Source of the DNA: an uncultured Ruthenibacterium sp.
GTDB taxonomy: Bacteria; Bacillota; Clostridia; Oscillospirales; Ruminococcaceae
Direction of reading: 5' to 3'
Assembly: GCA_910587145.1 (NCBI GenBank)
Contig: CAJUMH010000018.1
Coordinates: 1 to 61,747, forward strand
DNA length: 61,747 nucleotides
Below are positions 25,368-35,800 of this stretch, one piece after another. The position numbers and the translations under genes were made by a program. The stretch's first letter is position 1; every line of letters begins with the position of its first letter. The notes beneath the pieces were generated by a model. It saw only the letters and a list, made by a program, of their open reading frames with translations, was not told the DNA's origin and did no database searches.

Positions 25368-26711
25368 TCATTTCCCCGCGATGGAAAGCCCCTTCACCAG
25401 TACGCCGGGGCTGACAAAGGCCGTAGGGCCAAGGCCCGTTGGCGGCATGGGCTCATCCGCCACGGCAACGATATCCTGCAAAAGCGTAAAGAAATTGCCT
25501 GCCACGGTAAACGAGCGCACGGGGGCCGTCTTTTTGCCGCCCTCGATCAAAAATCCGCCGCTCTGCAAAGAAAAATCGCCGCTGATGGGGTTTGCGCCGG
25601 CGTGCAGACCGCCCAGGGAATCAATATAAACGCCGTCCCCGGCCTTTTGCAGCAGCGCCTCCTCGCTGTACGCGCCGGCTTCGAGCCGAAGTGTAAACGG
25701 ACGCACGCCGATCTTATCGGCATAGCTTTGCCTTGCGGCGTTGCCCGTTGTGGCTTTGCCCATGGCGGCCGCGGAGGAAAGATCATAAAGCAGTGTTTTC
25801 AGCACGCCGTGTTCGATCACGTTTTTCTCATACGTCGGCGTGCCCTCGGCGTCAAACGGCATGGGCATTGCGCTGTCTTTATAAAAGGGGTCGTCGATCA
25901 GCGTTACGGCATCGGATGCGATGGCGCCGCCCTCCTTATCCTTCAAAAGCGAAAGCCCCTTCCGGACGTTTTCGACCGAGAAAACGCCCGCGTATGTGCG
26001 CAGAAGATCCGCCATGGCGCGCGGGGAAAATACAACGGGCATTGTGCCTGAGGGCGGCGTTCCGGCGCCGAGCTTTGCCCGCGCGTTGCCCGCGGCCTTT
26101 GCGGCAAGCGCCGAAAGAGGGATGCTCTCCGGTGTGCCGCTGCGCTGCTCATAAGCGCTGCTTTTCTCTTTTCCGTCCGTGACAACGGCCATCATCATAA
26201 GCGCCGTCACCGCGTTTTCGCAGCGGACGGAAAGCCCGCGCGAATTGGTGACGGCGATCGTCTCACGCAGCGCGTATACGTCCGAACCGCAGCCGTCGAT
26301 AACACCCGCCTGGGCGTAAAGCGCATCCTGCCCCGCGAGCGCAAGCTTTCGCAGCGCGCCGGCTTCGGGCAGCGACAGATCCCGCCGGGGCATTGTCCGG
26401 TAGCTTTGGCCGCCTGCGGCAAGAAACTCCGGCTCGTCCTTTTCGATCACTGCGGCGTTTTCGGCGGCGCGGCGCACAAGGGCGCGGGCGCTCTCCTGCG
26501 TAAGAGCCTGCGTGGACGCATAGCCCATATGCCCCTCTGCCATGCAGCGCAGGCTGACGCCGCCCTCGCTCGCATCGGAAAATTCGTTCACCTCATGGCC
26601 GAATACGGAAACGCGGGTGAGATCTTCTCTTTGATAATAAAGCTCATAGAGTTCGATACCGCACGCGGCGGCCTCCTCGGCAACAATCTGCCGGAATGCT
26701 TCAAATTCCAT
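25368..26711 (-). CDS. pmbA: TldE/PmbA-family protein
   Basis: A 447-residue partner subunit of the TldD/TldE protease. Family marks are the C-terminal NPISGDFSLQSGGFLIEGG and GATTxN-like segments, here KATTGNAARQSY. TldE lacks the zinc site and forms the heterodimer with TldD, which degrades unfolded small peptides and matures some RiPP natural products. It lies 12 bp after tldD on the same strand. No RiPP precursor is seen nearby. Confidence 0.9.
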   Translation of the reverse strand: MEFEAFRQIVAEEAAACGIELYELYYQREDLTRVSVFGHEVNEFSDASEGGVSLRCMAEGHMGYASTQALTQESARALVRRAAENAAVIEKDEPEFLAAGGQSYRTMPRRDLSLPEAGALRKLALAGQDALYAQAGVIDGCGSDVYALRETIAVTNSRGLSVRCENAVTALMMMAVVTDGKEKSSAYEQRSGTPESIPLSALAAKAAGNARAKLGAGTPPSGTMPVVFSPRAMADLLRTYAGVFSVENVRKGLSLLKDKEGGAIASDAVTLIDDPFYKDSAMPMPFDAEGTPTYEKNVIEHGVLKTLLYDLSSAAAMGKATTGNAARQSYADKIGVRPFTLRLEAGAYSEEALLQKAGDGVYIDSLGGLHAGANPISGDFSLQSGGFLIEGGKKTAPVRSFTVAGNFFTLLQDIVAVADEPMPPTGLGPTAFVSPGVLVKGLSIAGK

Positions 26712-26723
26712 GTGTCTGCCTCC

Positions 26724-28103
26724 TTACCTGCCGCCCACGGTGATGGACGAAACGCGGATGAGCGGCTGCCCCACATTGGTGGGGATGGAGCCGCTGGACG
26801 AGCCGCACATGCCCTGTCCCATCGAAAGGCCGCTGCCGACCATATCAATCTTTTGAATGATCTCGGAGCCCCTCCCCACAAGGCTTGCGCCGCGCACCGG
26901 CTCGCAGATCCTGCCGCCGCGGATCATATATCCCTCGTTGACCGCAAAGTTGAATTCGCCCGTTACCGGGTTCACCGAGCCGCCGCCCATTTCCTTTGCG
27001 TACAGGCCGTATTCGATCGAGCCGAAGATATCCTCATCGGCATCGGAGCCCGCGGCGATGTAGGTATTCGTCATGCGGGAGGTGGGCATAAAGGAATAGC
27101 TCTGCCGGCGCGCGGAGCCGGTGGGAGCCATTTTCATGCGGCGGGCGTTAAACTTATCAATCATGTACGATTTCAGCACGCCGTTTTCAATGAGCACATT
27201 GCGCTGCGCGGGCGTGCCCTCGTCGTCGATGTTCACAGACCCCCACGCGCCCGCAAGGGTGCCGTCATCAATGGCCGTTACCTTTTCGTGCGCGATTTTT
27301 TCGCCCAGCTTGCCGCAGAACTGCGAATTGCCATATGCAACGCTTGTCGCCTCCAGCGAATGGCCGCATGCCTCGTGGAAGATAACGCCGCCAAAGCCGC
27401 TGCCGATGGCAACGGGCATTTCGCCGGCGGGGCAGTAGCCCGCGCCTGCCATCGTAACGGCCTGGCGCGCCGCACGCAGGCCGGTCTCGCGCGGATCGAC
27501 CGTTTCAAACAGCTCCATGCCAACGCGCGCGCCGGGGCCGCAGTAGCCCGTCTGCGTTTCGCCGTTTACCTCGGCGACGGCGCGCACCGTAAGGCGTGTG
27601 CGGATCTGCCTGTCCTGTGTGTACAGGCCCTCGCTTGTGGCGATCAGGATGCGGTGATCGACATCCGCGACAGCGCCCGTCACCTGCCGAACGGCATCGT
27701 GATACCCGGACGCCGCGCCGCAGGCATCCTTCAAAATGCACACCTTGTCGGCATTCGCGGCGCCTGTCGGTACAACGCGCACGGGGTGCTTATCGCCGAA
27801 CAAACGTTCCCGCAGCACGATGCTGATGCCTGCGCTGCCCTCGCCCAAAGCGGCGGCGGCACGCTCGGCACAGCGCAGCAGCCCTGCTTCGCTGGTATCG
27901 ACCGTGCTTGCCATCACGCAGCGCAGATCCCTGAACACGCGCACGGCCGCGCCCGCAATCTCGGCATCCTGCACCGAATCGACTTTTGCGCCCACAAGGT
28001 TCACGGCCTGGTCGAGCGTGCGTTCACAAAACAGCTCGGCGTAATCCGCGCCCGTAGAGGCGGCTTTTGCGAGCACCCGCTCGCAGATCTCTTTTGTGAT
28101 CAT
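26724..28103 (-). CDS. tldD: TldD-family zinc metalloprotease
   Basis: A 459-residue catalytic subunit. The metal motif is HEACGHSLE (H-E-x3-H, about residue 255), with the third ligand expected in the C-terminal GMCGSSSG region. The ATG at 28103 has AGGAGAAG upstream. It forms an operon with the pmbA homologue downstream and is divergent from the MarR/ABC exporter unit. It threads unstructured peptides through the TldD/E tunnel. Confidence 0.92.
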   Translation of the reverse strand: MITKEICERVLAKAASTGADYAELFCERTLDQAVNLVGAKVDSVQDAEIAGAAVRVFRDLRCVMASTVDTSEAGLLRCAERAAAALGEGSAGISIVLRERLFGDKHPVRVVPTGAANADKVCILKDACGAASGYHDAVRQVTGAVADVDHRILIATSEGLYTQDRQIRTRLTVRAVAEVNGETQTGYCGPGARVGMELFETVDPRETGLRAARQAVTMAGAGYCPAGEMPVAIGSGFGGVIFHEACGHSLEATSVAYGNSQFCGKLGEKIAHEKVTAIDDGTLAGAWGSVNIDDEGTPAQRNVLIENGVLKSYMIDKFNARRMKMAPTGSARRQSYSFMPTSRMTNTYIAAGSDADEDIFGSIEYGLYAKEMGGGSVNPVTGEFNFAVNEGYMIRGGRICEPVRGASLVGRGSEIIQKIDMVGSGLSMGQGMCGSSSGSIPTNVGQPLIRVSSITVGGR

Positions 28104-28332
28104 ACGGCTTCTCCTGTTGCAATAAATTCGGGGAATTTCCCGTTTGCTTGCCCCTAAAAAAGTATAGCAGTTTTGAGTGGGGGACGCAAGGGGGCGGGGA
28201 AGCGGGGCGCCCAGAGAAAAACCCACTCGCAGGATGCCGCTGCGCTTCCCCTTTGGGGCGGCGCGGCGGTATCGTTCTTTTTCCTTCCTGCGCATGCCCG
28301 ACATGCGCCGCGATCCGCGTGATAACAAATGC

Positions 28333-28361
28333 TTGACATGCGCCGCGATCTGCATTATAAT
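28333..28361 (+). promoter_or_regulatory. consensus promoter of the marR/ABC exporter operon
   Basis: TTGACA (28333-28338), 17-bp spacer, TATAAT (28356-28361): an exact sigma-A consensus. Confidence 0.9.
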
Positions 28362-28362
28362 T

Positions 28363-28407
28363 GTTAGCACCCGAATAGTTAGCACCAGAACAGTAAGCGT
28401 CCGAACA
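28363..28407 (+). promoter_or_regulatory. three tandem 15-bp repeats, candidate MarR operator
   Basis: GTTAGCACCCGAATA, GTTAGCACCAGAACA and GTAAGCGTCCGAACA follow one another with no gap, starting 2 bp after the -10 box. This is a position where bound repressor would block transcription. Confidence 0.65.
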
Positions 28408-28456
28408 AAAAACGGGCATTTGAACAGGAACCGAAAGAGACAGGAGCTGCAAAGGA

Positions 28457-28888
28457 ATGGAAAGGAAACACGAGAGGCATGTGGGCAGAGAGATCCACCG
28501 GCTATCCCATTTGTTCAAGCGTGCGCTGGACGAGGGGGCGCCGCCGGAAATGACGGGTACGCAGGGCCGCATCATCGGCTTTTTGTGGCACAACGCAGAG
28601 CGCGAGATGTTCCAGCGCGATATCGAGGCCGAATTCGGCATCCGCCGTTCCACCGCCACAGGCATTTTGCAGCTGATGGAAAAAAACGGCTTTTTGCGGC
28701 GCGAGCCCGTGGCGTATGACGCGCGGCTGAAAAAGCTGGTACTCACGCCGAAGGCGGCCGCGCTGCACGAGTGCATTGCGGCGCGCATTCGCGCCGTGGA
28801 ATCGCAGGCGGTGCGGGGCGTCGATGCCGGGCAGCTAAAGATCTTTTTTTCGGTGCTCGATCAGGTGCGGGAGAATTTGGAAGAATAG
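28457..28888 (+). CDS. MarR-family transcriptional regulator
   Basis: A 143-residue winged-helix protein. Helices MTGTQGRIIGFLWHN and FQRDIEAEFGIRRSTATGIL (recognition region about 55-72) are followed by the wing KNGFLRREPVAYDARLKKLV. It precedes a two-gene ABC exporter, so it probably represses the operon and is released by an exported compound. The start ATG at 28457 lies downstream of AGGAGCTGCAAAGGAATGG. Confidence 0.9.
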   Translation: MERKHERHVGREIHRLSHLFKRALDEGAPPEMTGTQGRIIGFLWHNAEREMFQRDIEAEFGIRRSTATGILQLMEKNGFLRREPVAYDARLKKLVLTPKAAALHECIAARIRAVESQAVRGVDAGQLKIFFSVLDQVRENLEE

Positions 28889-29011
28889 ACGAAGACGGCG
28901 CCTGCGGTGTGATCTTCGCTGTCGGGGCGTGCGGCAAATACGGGGCAGGCCCGTTTTGCACCGCGCGCGGCGGGGCGCACCGGCGCCGTTTGGGTACGAA
29001 GGAGGGCTTTT

Positions 29012-30754
29012 ATGCTGAAAACACTTTTGGCCGAGGTCAAACAGTACAAAAAGGCGTCCGTTTTAACGCCGATCTTCATGACAGGCGAGGTGATCATGGA
29101 GATCGCGATCCCCATGATGATGGCGCGGCTGATCGACAACGGCGTGGACAAGGGCGATTTTCGCGCCGTGTGCATTACGGGCGGCATCATGGCGGCCATG
29201 GCGTTCGTCTCGCTGGCGTGCGGCGTGCTCTCGGGCAAATACGGCGCGCTGGCCTCCAGCGGCTTTGCGCACAATCTGCGGCAGGCGATGTTCCGCAACA
29301 TCCAGACGTTTTCGTTCGCGAATCTGGATAAGTATTCCACCGCCGGCCTTGTCACGCGCATGACAACGGATGTGACGAACGTGCAGAACGCGTATCAGAT
29401 GATCCTGCGCATGTGCATCCGCGCGCCGATGATGCTGGTGTGCGCCATGGCGGCCGCGATGTTCATCAGCCTGCGCATGTCGATGATCTTTGTGGCAGCG
29501 CTTGTGCTGTTGGGCATAGCGCTGTTTTTCATCACAACGCATGCGCACCCGATCTTTAATCAGGTGTTCCATAAATACGACGATCTGAACGCCAGCGTAC
29601 AGGAAAACGTAAACGCCATCCGCGTGGTGAAGGCGTATGTGCGCGAAGCGCACGAGACGGAAAAATTCCACAGCGCAAACGACAGCCTGTACTGGCTGTT
29701 TATCCGCGCGGAAAAGCTCATCACGCTGAACGCCCCCGCCATGCAGTTTACCATGTACGGCTGCATTCTGGCCATCTCGTGGCTGGGCGCGCACATGATC
29801 TCGGCCGGCTCGCTCACCACGGGCAATCTGATGAGCCTGTTCACCTACGTGATGAACATTCTGATGAGCCTGATGATGCTCTCGATGATTTTTGTAATGA
29901 TAACGATGTCGCGCGCTTCGGCGGAGCGCATTGCCGAGGTGCTGGAGGAAAAGGCCGACCTCGTCTCGCCGGCCGCCGCGCGGCAAACCGTTGCCGACGG
30001 CAGCGTCGATTTCGAGCGGGTGTCGTTCGCCTATGGGGCGGGCAAGCCCGTGCTGCAAAGCATCGATCTGCACATCCGCCCGGGCGAGACGGTGGGCATC
30101 ATCGGCGGTACGGGCAGCGCAAAAACAAGCCTTGTGCAGCTCATCCCACGCCTGTACGACGTTACCGACGGCACGGTGCGCGTGGGCGGCACGGATGTGC
30201 GGGAGTACGAGCTGGACGCTTTGCGCGGCGCGGTGGCGATGGTGCTGCAAAAGAACGTGCTGTTCAGCGGCACCGTCAAAGAAAATCTGCGCTGGGGCAA
30301 CAAGAACGCTTCAGACGAGGAACTGGTGCATGCGTGCCGGCTGGCGCAGGCCGATGAATTTATCCGCACGCTGCCGGAGGGCTATGATACCTACATCGAG
30401 CAGGGCGGCACGAACGTTTCCGGCGGGCAAAAGCAGCGGCTCTGCATTGCCCGCGCGCTGATAAAAAAGCCGAAGATCCTGATTTTGGACGATTCTACAA
30501 GCGCCGTCGATACGCACACCGACGCGCTCATCCGCGACGCGTTTGCCGAAGAGCTGCCCGAAACGACAAAGCTGATCATTGCGCAGCGCGTTTCGTCGGT
30601 GCAGAATGCGGATAAAATCCTTGTGCTGGACGAAGGGCGCATCGCGGCGTTCGGCACGCACGAGGAGCTGCTGCAAACCAGCGAAATTTACAGGGACGTG
30701 TACAAATCCCAGCAGAAAGGAGCCGACGACGATGCCGCCGCGCGGAGGGCCTAA
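29012..30754 (+). CDS. ABC exporter half-transporter with degenerate ATP site
   Basis: A 580-residue protein: six membrane helices (about 1-320) fused to an ATPase. Walker A reads GGTGSAKTS (about 364-372) and the signature NVSGGQKQR. Walker B is LILDDSTSAVD, with Asp in place of the catalytic Glu, and the switch is AQRVSS, with Gln in place of His. These changes are typical of the non-canonical half of heterodimeric drug exporters such as LmrCD and BmrCD. GGAGG precedes the ATG. It overlaps the next gene by 23 nt. Confidence 0.92.
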   Translation: MLKTLLAEVKQYKKASVLTPIFMTGEVIMEIAIPMMMARLIDNGVDKGDFRAVCITGGIMAAMAFVSLACGVLSGKYGALASSGFAHNLRQAMFRNIQTFSFANLDKYSTAGLVTRMTTDVTNVQNAYQMILRMCIRAPMMLVCAMAAAMFISLRMSMIFVAALVLLGIALFFITTHAHPIFNQVFHKYDDLNASVQENVNAIRVVKAYVREAHETEKFHSANDSLYWLFIRAEKLITLNAPAMQFTMYGCILAISWLGAHMISAGSLTTGNLMSLFTYVMNILMSLMMLSMIFVMITMSRASAERIAEVLEEKADLVSPAAARQTVADGSVDFERVSFAYGAGKPVLQSIDLHIRPGETVGIIGGTGSAKTSLVQLIPRLYDVTDGTVRVGGTDVREYELDALRGAVAMVLQKNVLFSGTVKENLRWGNKNASDEELVHACRLAQADEFIRTLPEGYDTYIEQGGTNVSGGQKQRLCIARALIKKPKILILDDSTSAVDTHTDALIRDAFAEELPETTKLIIAQRVSSVQNADKILVLDEGRIAAFGTHEELLQTSEIYRDVYKSQQKGADDDAAARRA

Positions 30755-32648
30755 CAGAAGAATGACGGGGCCGAGGCCAAAGGTAGAAAACCCCGGCAAA
30801 ATACTGGCGCGGCTGTTTGCCATTGTGCTGCGCCGCTACAAATGGCATTGCCTGCTGGTGCTGGCGTGCATCGCCGGCAGCACGGCGGCCACGGTATCGA
30901 GCAACCTTTTTATAAAAACGCTCATCGACCAGTACATCCTGCCCTGCCTAAGGGAGGGCGGCGCGGCCGATTTCGGCCCGCTGCTGGCGGTGCTGGCAAA
31001 AATGGCATGCATTTTCCTGGGCGGCGTGGTGTGCACGTTTTTGCAAAACCGCGTAATGATCTACGTTTCGCAGGGGACAATGCGCGATATCCGCGACCGG
31101 CTGTTCCGCCATATGCAAAGCCTGCCGCTGCGCTACTTTGATACGCATGCGCACGGCGATATCATGAGCGTTTATACCAACGATATCGATACGCTGCGCC
31201 AGATGATCAGCCAGAGTATGCCGAACCTTGTTTCTTCGGCGGTAACGGTGGCGAGCGTGTTATGCTCAATGCTCGTGCTGAACGTGCCGCTCACGGCGCT
31301 GACGGCAGCGATGGTGGCGGTGATGCTGGCGGTAACCAAAAAGCTGACGGCGATTTCGGGCGCGCACTTTGTGGCGCAGCAGCGCAGCCTGGGCGCGGTG
31401 AACGGCTACATTGAAGAGATGATGGAGGGCCAGAAGGTGGTAAAGGTGTTTTGCCGCGAAGCGGAAAACACCGCGCGCTTTAACGCGCTGAACGACGAGC
31501 TGTTCCACAGCGCCTACAACGCCAACCGCCTTGCGAATATCCTGATGCCCGTGATGGGCAACCTCGGCAACATCAGCTATTCGCTCACGGCCATTGCGGG
31601 CTCGCTGCTTGCCATCTTTGGCGTCGGCGGCTTTACGCTGGGCGGGCTTGCCTCGTTTTTGCAGTTCAACAAAAGCTTTAATCAACCGGTTTCGCAGATC
31701 TCGCAGCAGTTCAATTCCATCATTATGGCGCTGGCCGGCGCGCAGCGTATATTTGCAATGATGGACGAAACGCCCGAAACCGACGCGGGCTATGTGGAGC
31801 TGGTGAACGCCGAAACGCGGCCGGACGGCACGCTCGCCGAATGCGCGCGGCGCACCGGCGTCTGGGCGTGGAAGCATTACCACAAGGCCGAGAACACCAC
31901 CACCTATCAGCCGCTCGAGGGCGGGGTGGTGTTCGACGACGTGGATTTCGGCTATGTGCCCGAAAAGCTCGTGCTGCACAACGTGAGCCTGTTCGCAAGG
32001 CCGGGGCAGAAGATCGCCTTTGTGGGTTCCACAGGCGCGGGCAAAACAACCATTACCAACCTCATCAATCGCTTTTACGATCTTGCCGACGGCAAAATCC
32101 GCTACGACGGCATCAATATCAACAAGATCAAAAAGGCCGATCTGCGCCGCAGCTTGGGCATTGTCCTGCAGGATACGCATCTGTTTACCGGTACGGTAGC
32201 CGACAACATCCGCTACGGCAAGCTGGACGCCGCGCACGAGGAGGTTGTGGCCGCCGCAAAGCTGGCGAACGCGCACTATTTTATCGAGCATCTGCCGCAG
32301 GGTTATGATACCATGCTTACGGGCGACGGCGCAAACCTCTCGCAGGGGCAGCGCCAGCTGCTGGCCATTGCCCGCGCGGCCGTGGCCGACCCGCCCGTGC
32401 TGATTCTGGACGAGGCCACCAGCAGCATTGATACGCGCACCGAGCGCATCGTGCAGGAGGGGATGGACCGGCTGATGCGCGGCCGCACGGTATTTGTGAT
32501 CGCGCACCGCCTTTCCACCGTGCGCAATTCCGATTGCATCATGGTGCTCGAACAGGGCCGCATCATCGAGCGCGGCACACACGAGGAGCTGATCGGCCAG
32601 CGCGGAAAATATTACCAGCTGTATACGGGCAAATTCGAGCTTTCGTAA
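30732..32648 (+). CDS. ABC exporter half-transporter with canonical ATP site
   Basis: A 638-residue partner of the preceding half-transporter, with six helices and an ATPase. Walker A is GSTGAGKTT, Walker B VLILDEATSSID with catalytic Glu, and the switch AHRLST. An insertion of about 60 residues (AECARRTGVWAWKHYHKAEN region, about 365-410) precedes the ATPase, as in LmrD/BmrD-type subunits. The ATG at 30732 lies inside the end of the previous gene, downstream of AGGAG. The MarR gene at the head of the operon suggests drug or peptide export. Confidence 0.92.
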   Translation: MPPRGGPNRRMTGPRPKVENPGKILARLFAIVLRRYKWHCLLVLACIAGSTAATVSSNLFIKTLIDQYILPCLREGGAADFGPLLAVLAKMACIFLGGVVCTFLQNRVMIYVSQGTMRDIRDRLFRHMQSLPLRYFDTHAHGDIMSVYTNDIDTLRQMISQSMPNLVSSAVTVASVLCSMLVLNVPLTALTAAMVAVMLAVTKKLTAISGAHFVAQQRSLGAVNGYIEEMMEGQKVVKVFCREAENTARFNALNDELFHSAYNANRLANILMPVMGNLGNISYSLTAIAGSLLAIFGVGGFTLGGLASFLQFNKSFNQPVSQISQQFNSIIMALAGAQRIFAMMDETPETDAGYVELVNAETRPDGTLAECARRTGVWAWKHYHKAENTTTYQPLEGGVVFDDVDFGYVPEKLVLHNVSLFARPGQKIAFVGSTGAGKTTITNLINRFYDLADGKIRYDGININKIKKADLRRSLGIVLQDTHLFTGTVADNIRYGKLDAAHEEVVAAAKLANAHYFIEHLPQGYDTMLTGDGANLSQGQRQLLAIARAAVADPPVLILDEATSSIDTRTERIVQEGMDRLMRGRTVFVIAHRLSTVRNSDCIMVLEQGRIIERGTHEELIGQRGKYYQLYTGKFELS

Positions 32649-32687
32649 TACGCCCCGCACGGCAAAAGCCATGGCCTGCTTTGCAAA

Positions 32688-32728
32688 ACAGCCTTTTCCG
32701 CACGCTTTGCGCGGAAAAGGCTGTTTTT
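32688..32728 (+). terminator. terminator of the ABC exporter operon
   Basis: ACAGCCTTTTCCGC (32688-32701) pairs with GCGGAAAAGGCTGT (32711-32724), followed by TTTTT. Confidence 0.85.
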
Positions 32729-32786
32729 GTTTCGTATCCAAATTGTGAGAAATGTGTAAAACTCGGTAAAATTACCGCAAAACCTG

Positions 32787-32815
32787 TTGCGAAGCAAAAA
32801 AATGTCTGGTATAAT
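32787..32815 (+). promoter_or_regulatory. promoter of the wall-hydrolase gene
   Basis: TTGCGA (32787-32792), 17-bp spacer, TATAAT (32810-32815) with an extended TGG in front. Confidence 0.7.
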
Positions 32816-32874
32816 ACAGGATGGATATTTATCGTGCGAAGCTCTGCCAAAAAACAGACGCGGGAGGGGCCGGT

Positions 32875-35800
32875 ATGAAAAAATACAGGGGAACAGCGCG
32901 CAGGCTGGCGTGCCTGCTGCTGGCATTTGTGCTGGGAGCGGCACTGCTGCCGCTTGGGCCGATGCAGACGGCCTGGGCGGACGATGCCGCCGGGCAGCCG
33001 GACGGGGGCGCGTCGCAAAACGGCGGCAATACGCCCGCCGCGGCAGACGCGCCGGCAGACCCTTCCGCCCCGGCGGCATCCGATGTGCCGACGCGGAGCG
33101 CGGAGCCTGTGGCGAACGTTGTTATCTTTGCGCGGCTTGCGGGCGACGCGAATGACGATTTTAACCGGGCGGGCAGCTGGGATGCCCTCCGCCGCCAGTA
33201 TACAGACGGCGAGGATTCGCTTGCGGGCTATCTTTACGCCGTATCGGGCGGGCGCATGCGGCTGGAAAATATTTTCCCGCAGGTGAACGCGAACGGGAAA
33301 ATCGAGGTGCTGCAGCTTGCCGAAAGCAGCTATCCGGACAATGCGGCGCTGGTGGGCGAGGTGGCGCGCGCGCTGGCCGGCGCGCAGCCGGGCGACGCGC
33401 TGTATTTAAGCCCGGATACATACACGCTGGACAACCTGCGCGACGGCGTGCTGGATAATCTGACGATCGTGCTGCAGGGCGCCTCCCTCGGCAGCCGCAG
33501 CGATGCGTTTGCCGGGCGCTATACAGGGGAGGAAACGCTGCCCGGCGAAATACAGGTTTCGCGCTATAACGCGCTGCCCTCGCGCGCGCTTATTGATTGG
33601 ACGCGGGAGGACGGCGTGCAGGTGAAGGGCGGCCAAAGCGGCCGGGGCGTGCTGGCCAACGGCCTTTTGCATACATTGGGTCTGCCCAACCAGAACTGGC
33701 ACGACCGCAGCGGCGTGCCGGTGGGCGCATGGGACGTAATGGGAACGGCGGCCTATGTGCCGCAGTATCCGCTGGGATACCAGCGCAGGCAGCTTGGCTG
33801 GCTGGACGAGAGCGAGGTGCGCACGGCCTCTGAAAGCGGCGATTATACGCTGTCTGCCGTGGACGGGGCGGGCGGCGTGAAGCTGCTGCTGATTGAAACG
33901 CCCCGCGCGGGCGGCTCCGGCGAGGTGATCTGTCTGGAATACCGCGAAAAGGCGTCGGGCGATGCGTTCGAGAACGGCATTTATTCCAGCGGCCTCATCG
34001 CGTACCGTGCAAGGCAAAATGGGCAGACGGCACTTTCCAATGAATTTTATGTCTACCGCCCGGGCGTTACCACGCCGAACGGCGCGGACGATCTGAACGA
34101 AAACGGCCGCAACCGCGTGGAAAACGCCGCTCTTACAGAGGACGGCGCGGCCTACGGCAGCACCGATCTTTCGGCCGATTTCCGGCAGGATACGCTGTAT
34201 TATTCCAATGGGGCCAACAGCGGCGTGCGCCTCAGCGGGCTGCGGTTTTCGGCGCAGGAGCACACCGTAACGTTCCACATCGACATCGCCGCCGCGGAAG
34301 GTGCGAACGGCGCGGACAGCGGCGCGAACGACCCCGCCGCGAACGGCGCGGGCAGCACGGATGGCGCGGACAGCGGCGCGAACGGCCCCGCCGCGAACGG
34401 CGCGGACAGCACGGATGGCGCGGACGATGCAAACGGCACAAACGGCCCCGCCGCGAACGGCGCGGACAGCACGGACGGCGCGGACGATGCAAACGGCACA
34501 AACGGCCCCGCCGCGAACGGCGCGGGCAGCACGGACGGCGCGGACAGCGGCGCGAACGACCCCGCCGCGAACGGCACGGACAGCACGGACGGCGCGGACG
34601 ATGCAAACGGCACAAACGGCCCCGCCGCGAACGGCACGGACAGCACGAATGGCGCGGACAGCGGCGCGAACGGCACGGACAGCACGGATGGCGCGGACGA
34701 TGCAAACGGCACAAACGGCCCCGCCGCAAATGATGCAAACGACCCGGACAGCGGCATGAACGGCTCCGATTTGAATGACCCGAATGCGCCGGAAAACGGA
34801 TCCGGAGATGGGAGCGATCCATCCCCCACGGAGGAAGATCCGAATGCCGACGACGGAACGATCGTGCTGCACCTGATGCCGCCGGCCGGCTACACTGACA
34901 CGCATATTTATGTGGACGGCGTCGCCTATGAGGCGCAGGCCGAGGAAGGCGGCCTCACGGCGCGCCTGCCCGATGCCGCCGGCAAGCTGGCGGTGATGTA
35001 TTTTTACAACGAAAAGGGCATTCCGAAGGGCATGTATGTGTGGCGGCTGGTCTATGAGGGAACGGCCTGCACGGCGGCGCCGCTGCCGGGTCTGCAGGAT
35101 CTGTTCAGCTATCATGGCTTTTCCATCCGGGTGAAGAGCCCTGCGGGCATCCGCTTTAAATCCAGCATCGACGCCGCGCTGCGCGACGCTTTAACGGGCG
35201 GCGGCGTAGAGGGCTACCGCCTGACGGAATACGGCACCATGTCGATCGCCGCATCCAATCTGGAGCACTATCCCTTCATCAAAGGCTGCGAAAAGGTGCG
35301 CAGCGGCCGCTCTTATTGGACGGAGAACGGCACGCTGAACGACCGCATCACCGAAACCGTGGACGGCCGCCATCGCTTTGCCTCGGTTTTAACGGGCGTA
35401 CCCGACCGGCAGCTGGGCAGCGAGATCGCGTTTCGCGCCTATGCCGTGCTGGTGAACGAGGCGGGCGAAGAAACGCTCGTCTACGGCCCGCCTGTGGCGC
35501 GCAGCATTTATACGGTGGCAAAGCAGGTGGAAGCGGCCGGCGAATTTAAAGAAGGCACCGGCGGATACACCTATACGCAGTACCTTATTGCAACGGGCGC
35601 GCCGGGCTGGCATACGGCCGACGGGCAAACCTGGTATGTCAGCGCAGCCGGCCGGCTGGCGGCCGGCTTGCAGCAGATAGACGGCAAGCAATATTACTTC
35701 AACGCCGCGGGCGATCTGCAAAAGGGCTGGCAGACACTGGACGGCAAACGCTGCTATTTTGACGAGGCCACCGGCGTGCAGCTTACCGCGCCGGGCTGGC

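Larger units (their letters stand above)
28104..28456. other. divergent control region between tldD and marR
   Basis: About 350 bp without a gene. It holds a consensus + strand promoter and a triple 15-bp repeat (28333-28407). No clear minus-strand promoter is seen for tldD. Confidence 0.5.

Noticed and set aside
25368..28103. RiPP biosynthesis cluster around tldD/pmbA
   Set aside because: No precursor peptide, radical SAM or cyclodehydratase gene is nearby; TldD/E are also housekeeping proteins.
34297..34740. Repeat block considered as a CRISPR array
   Set aside because: Units are contiguous, in frame and lack unique spacers; they encode the hydrolase linker.
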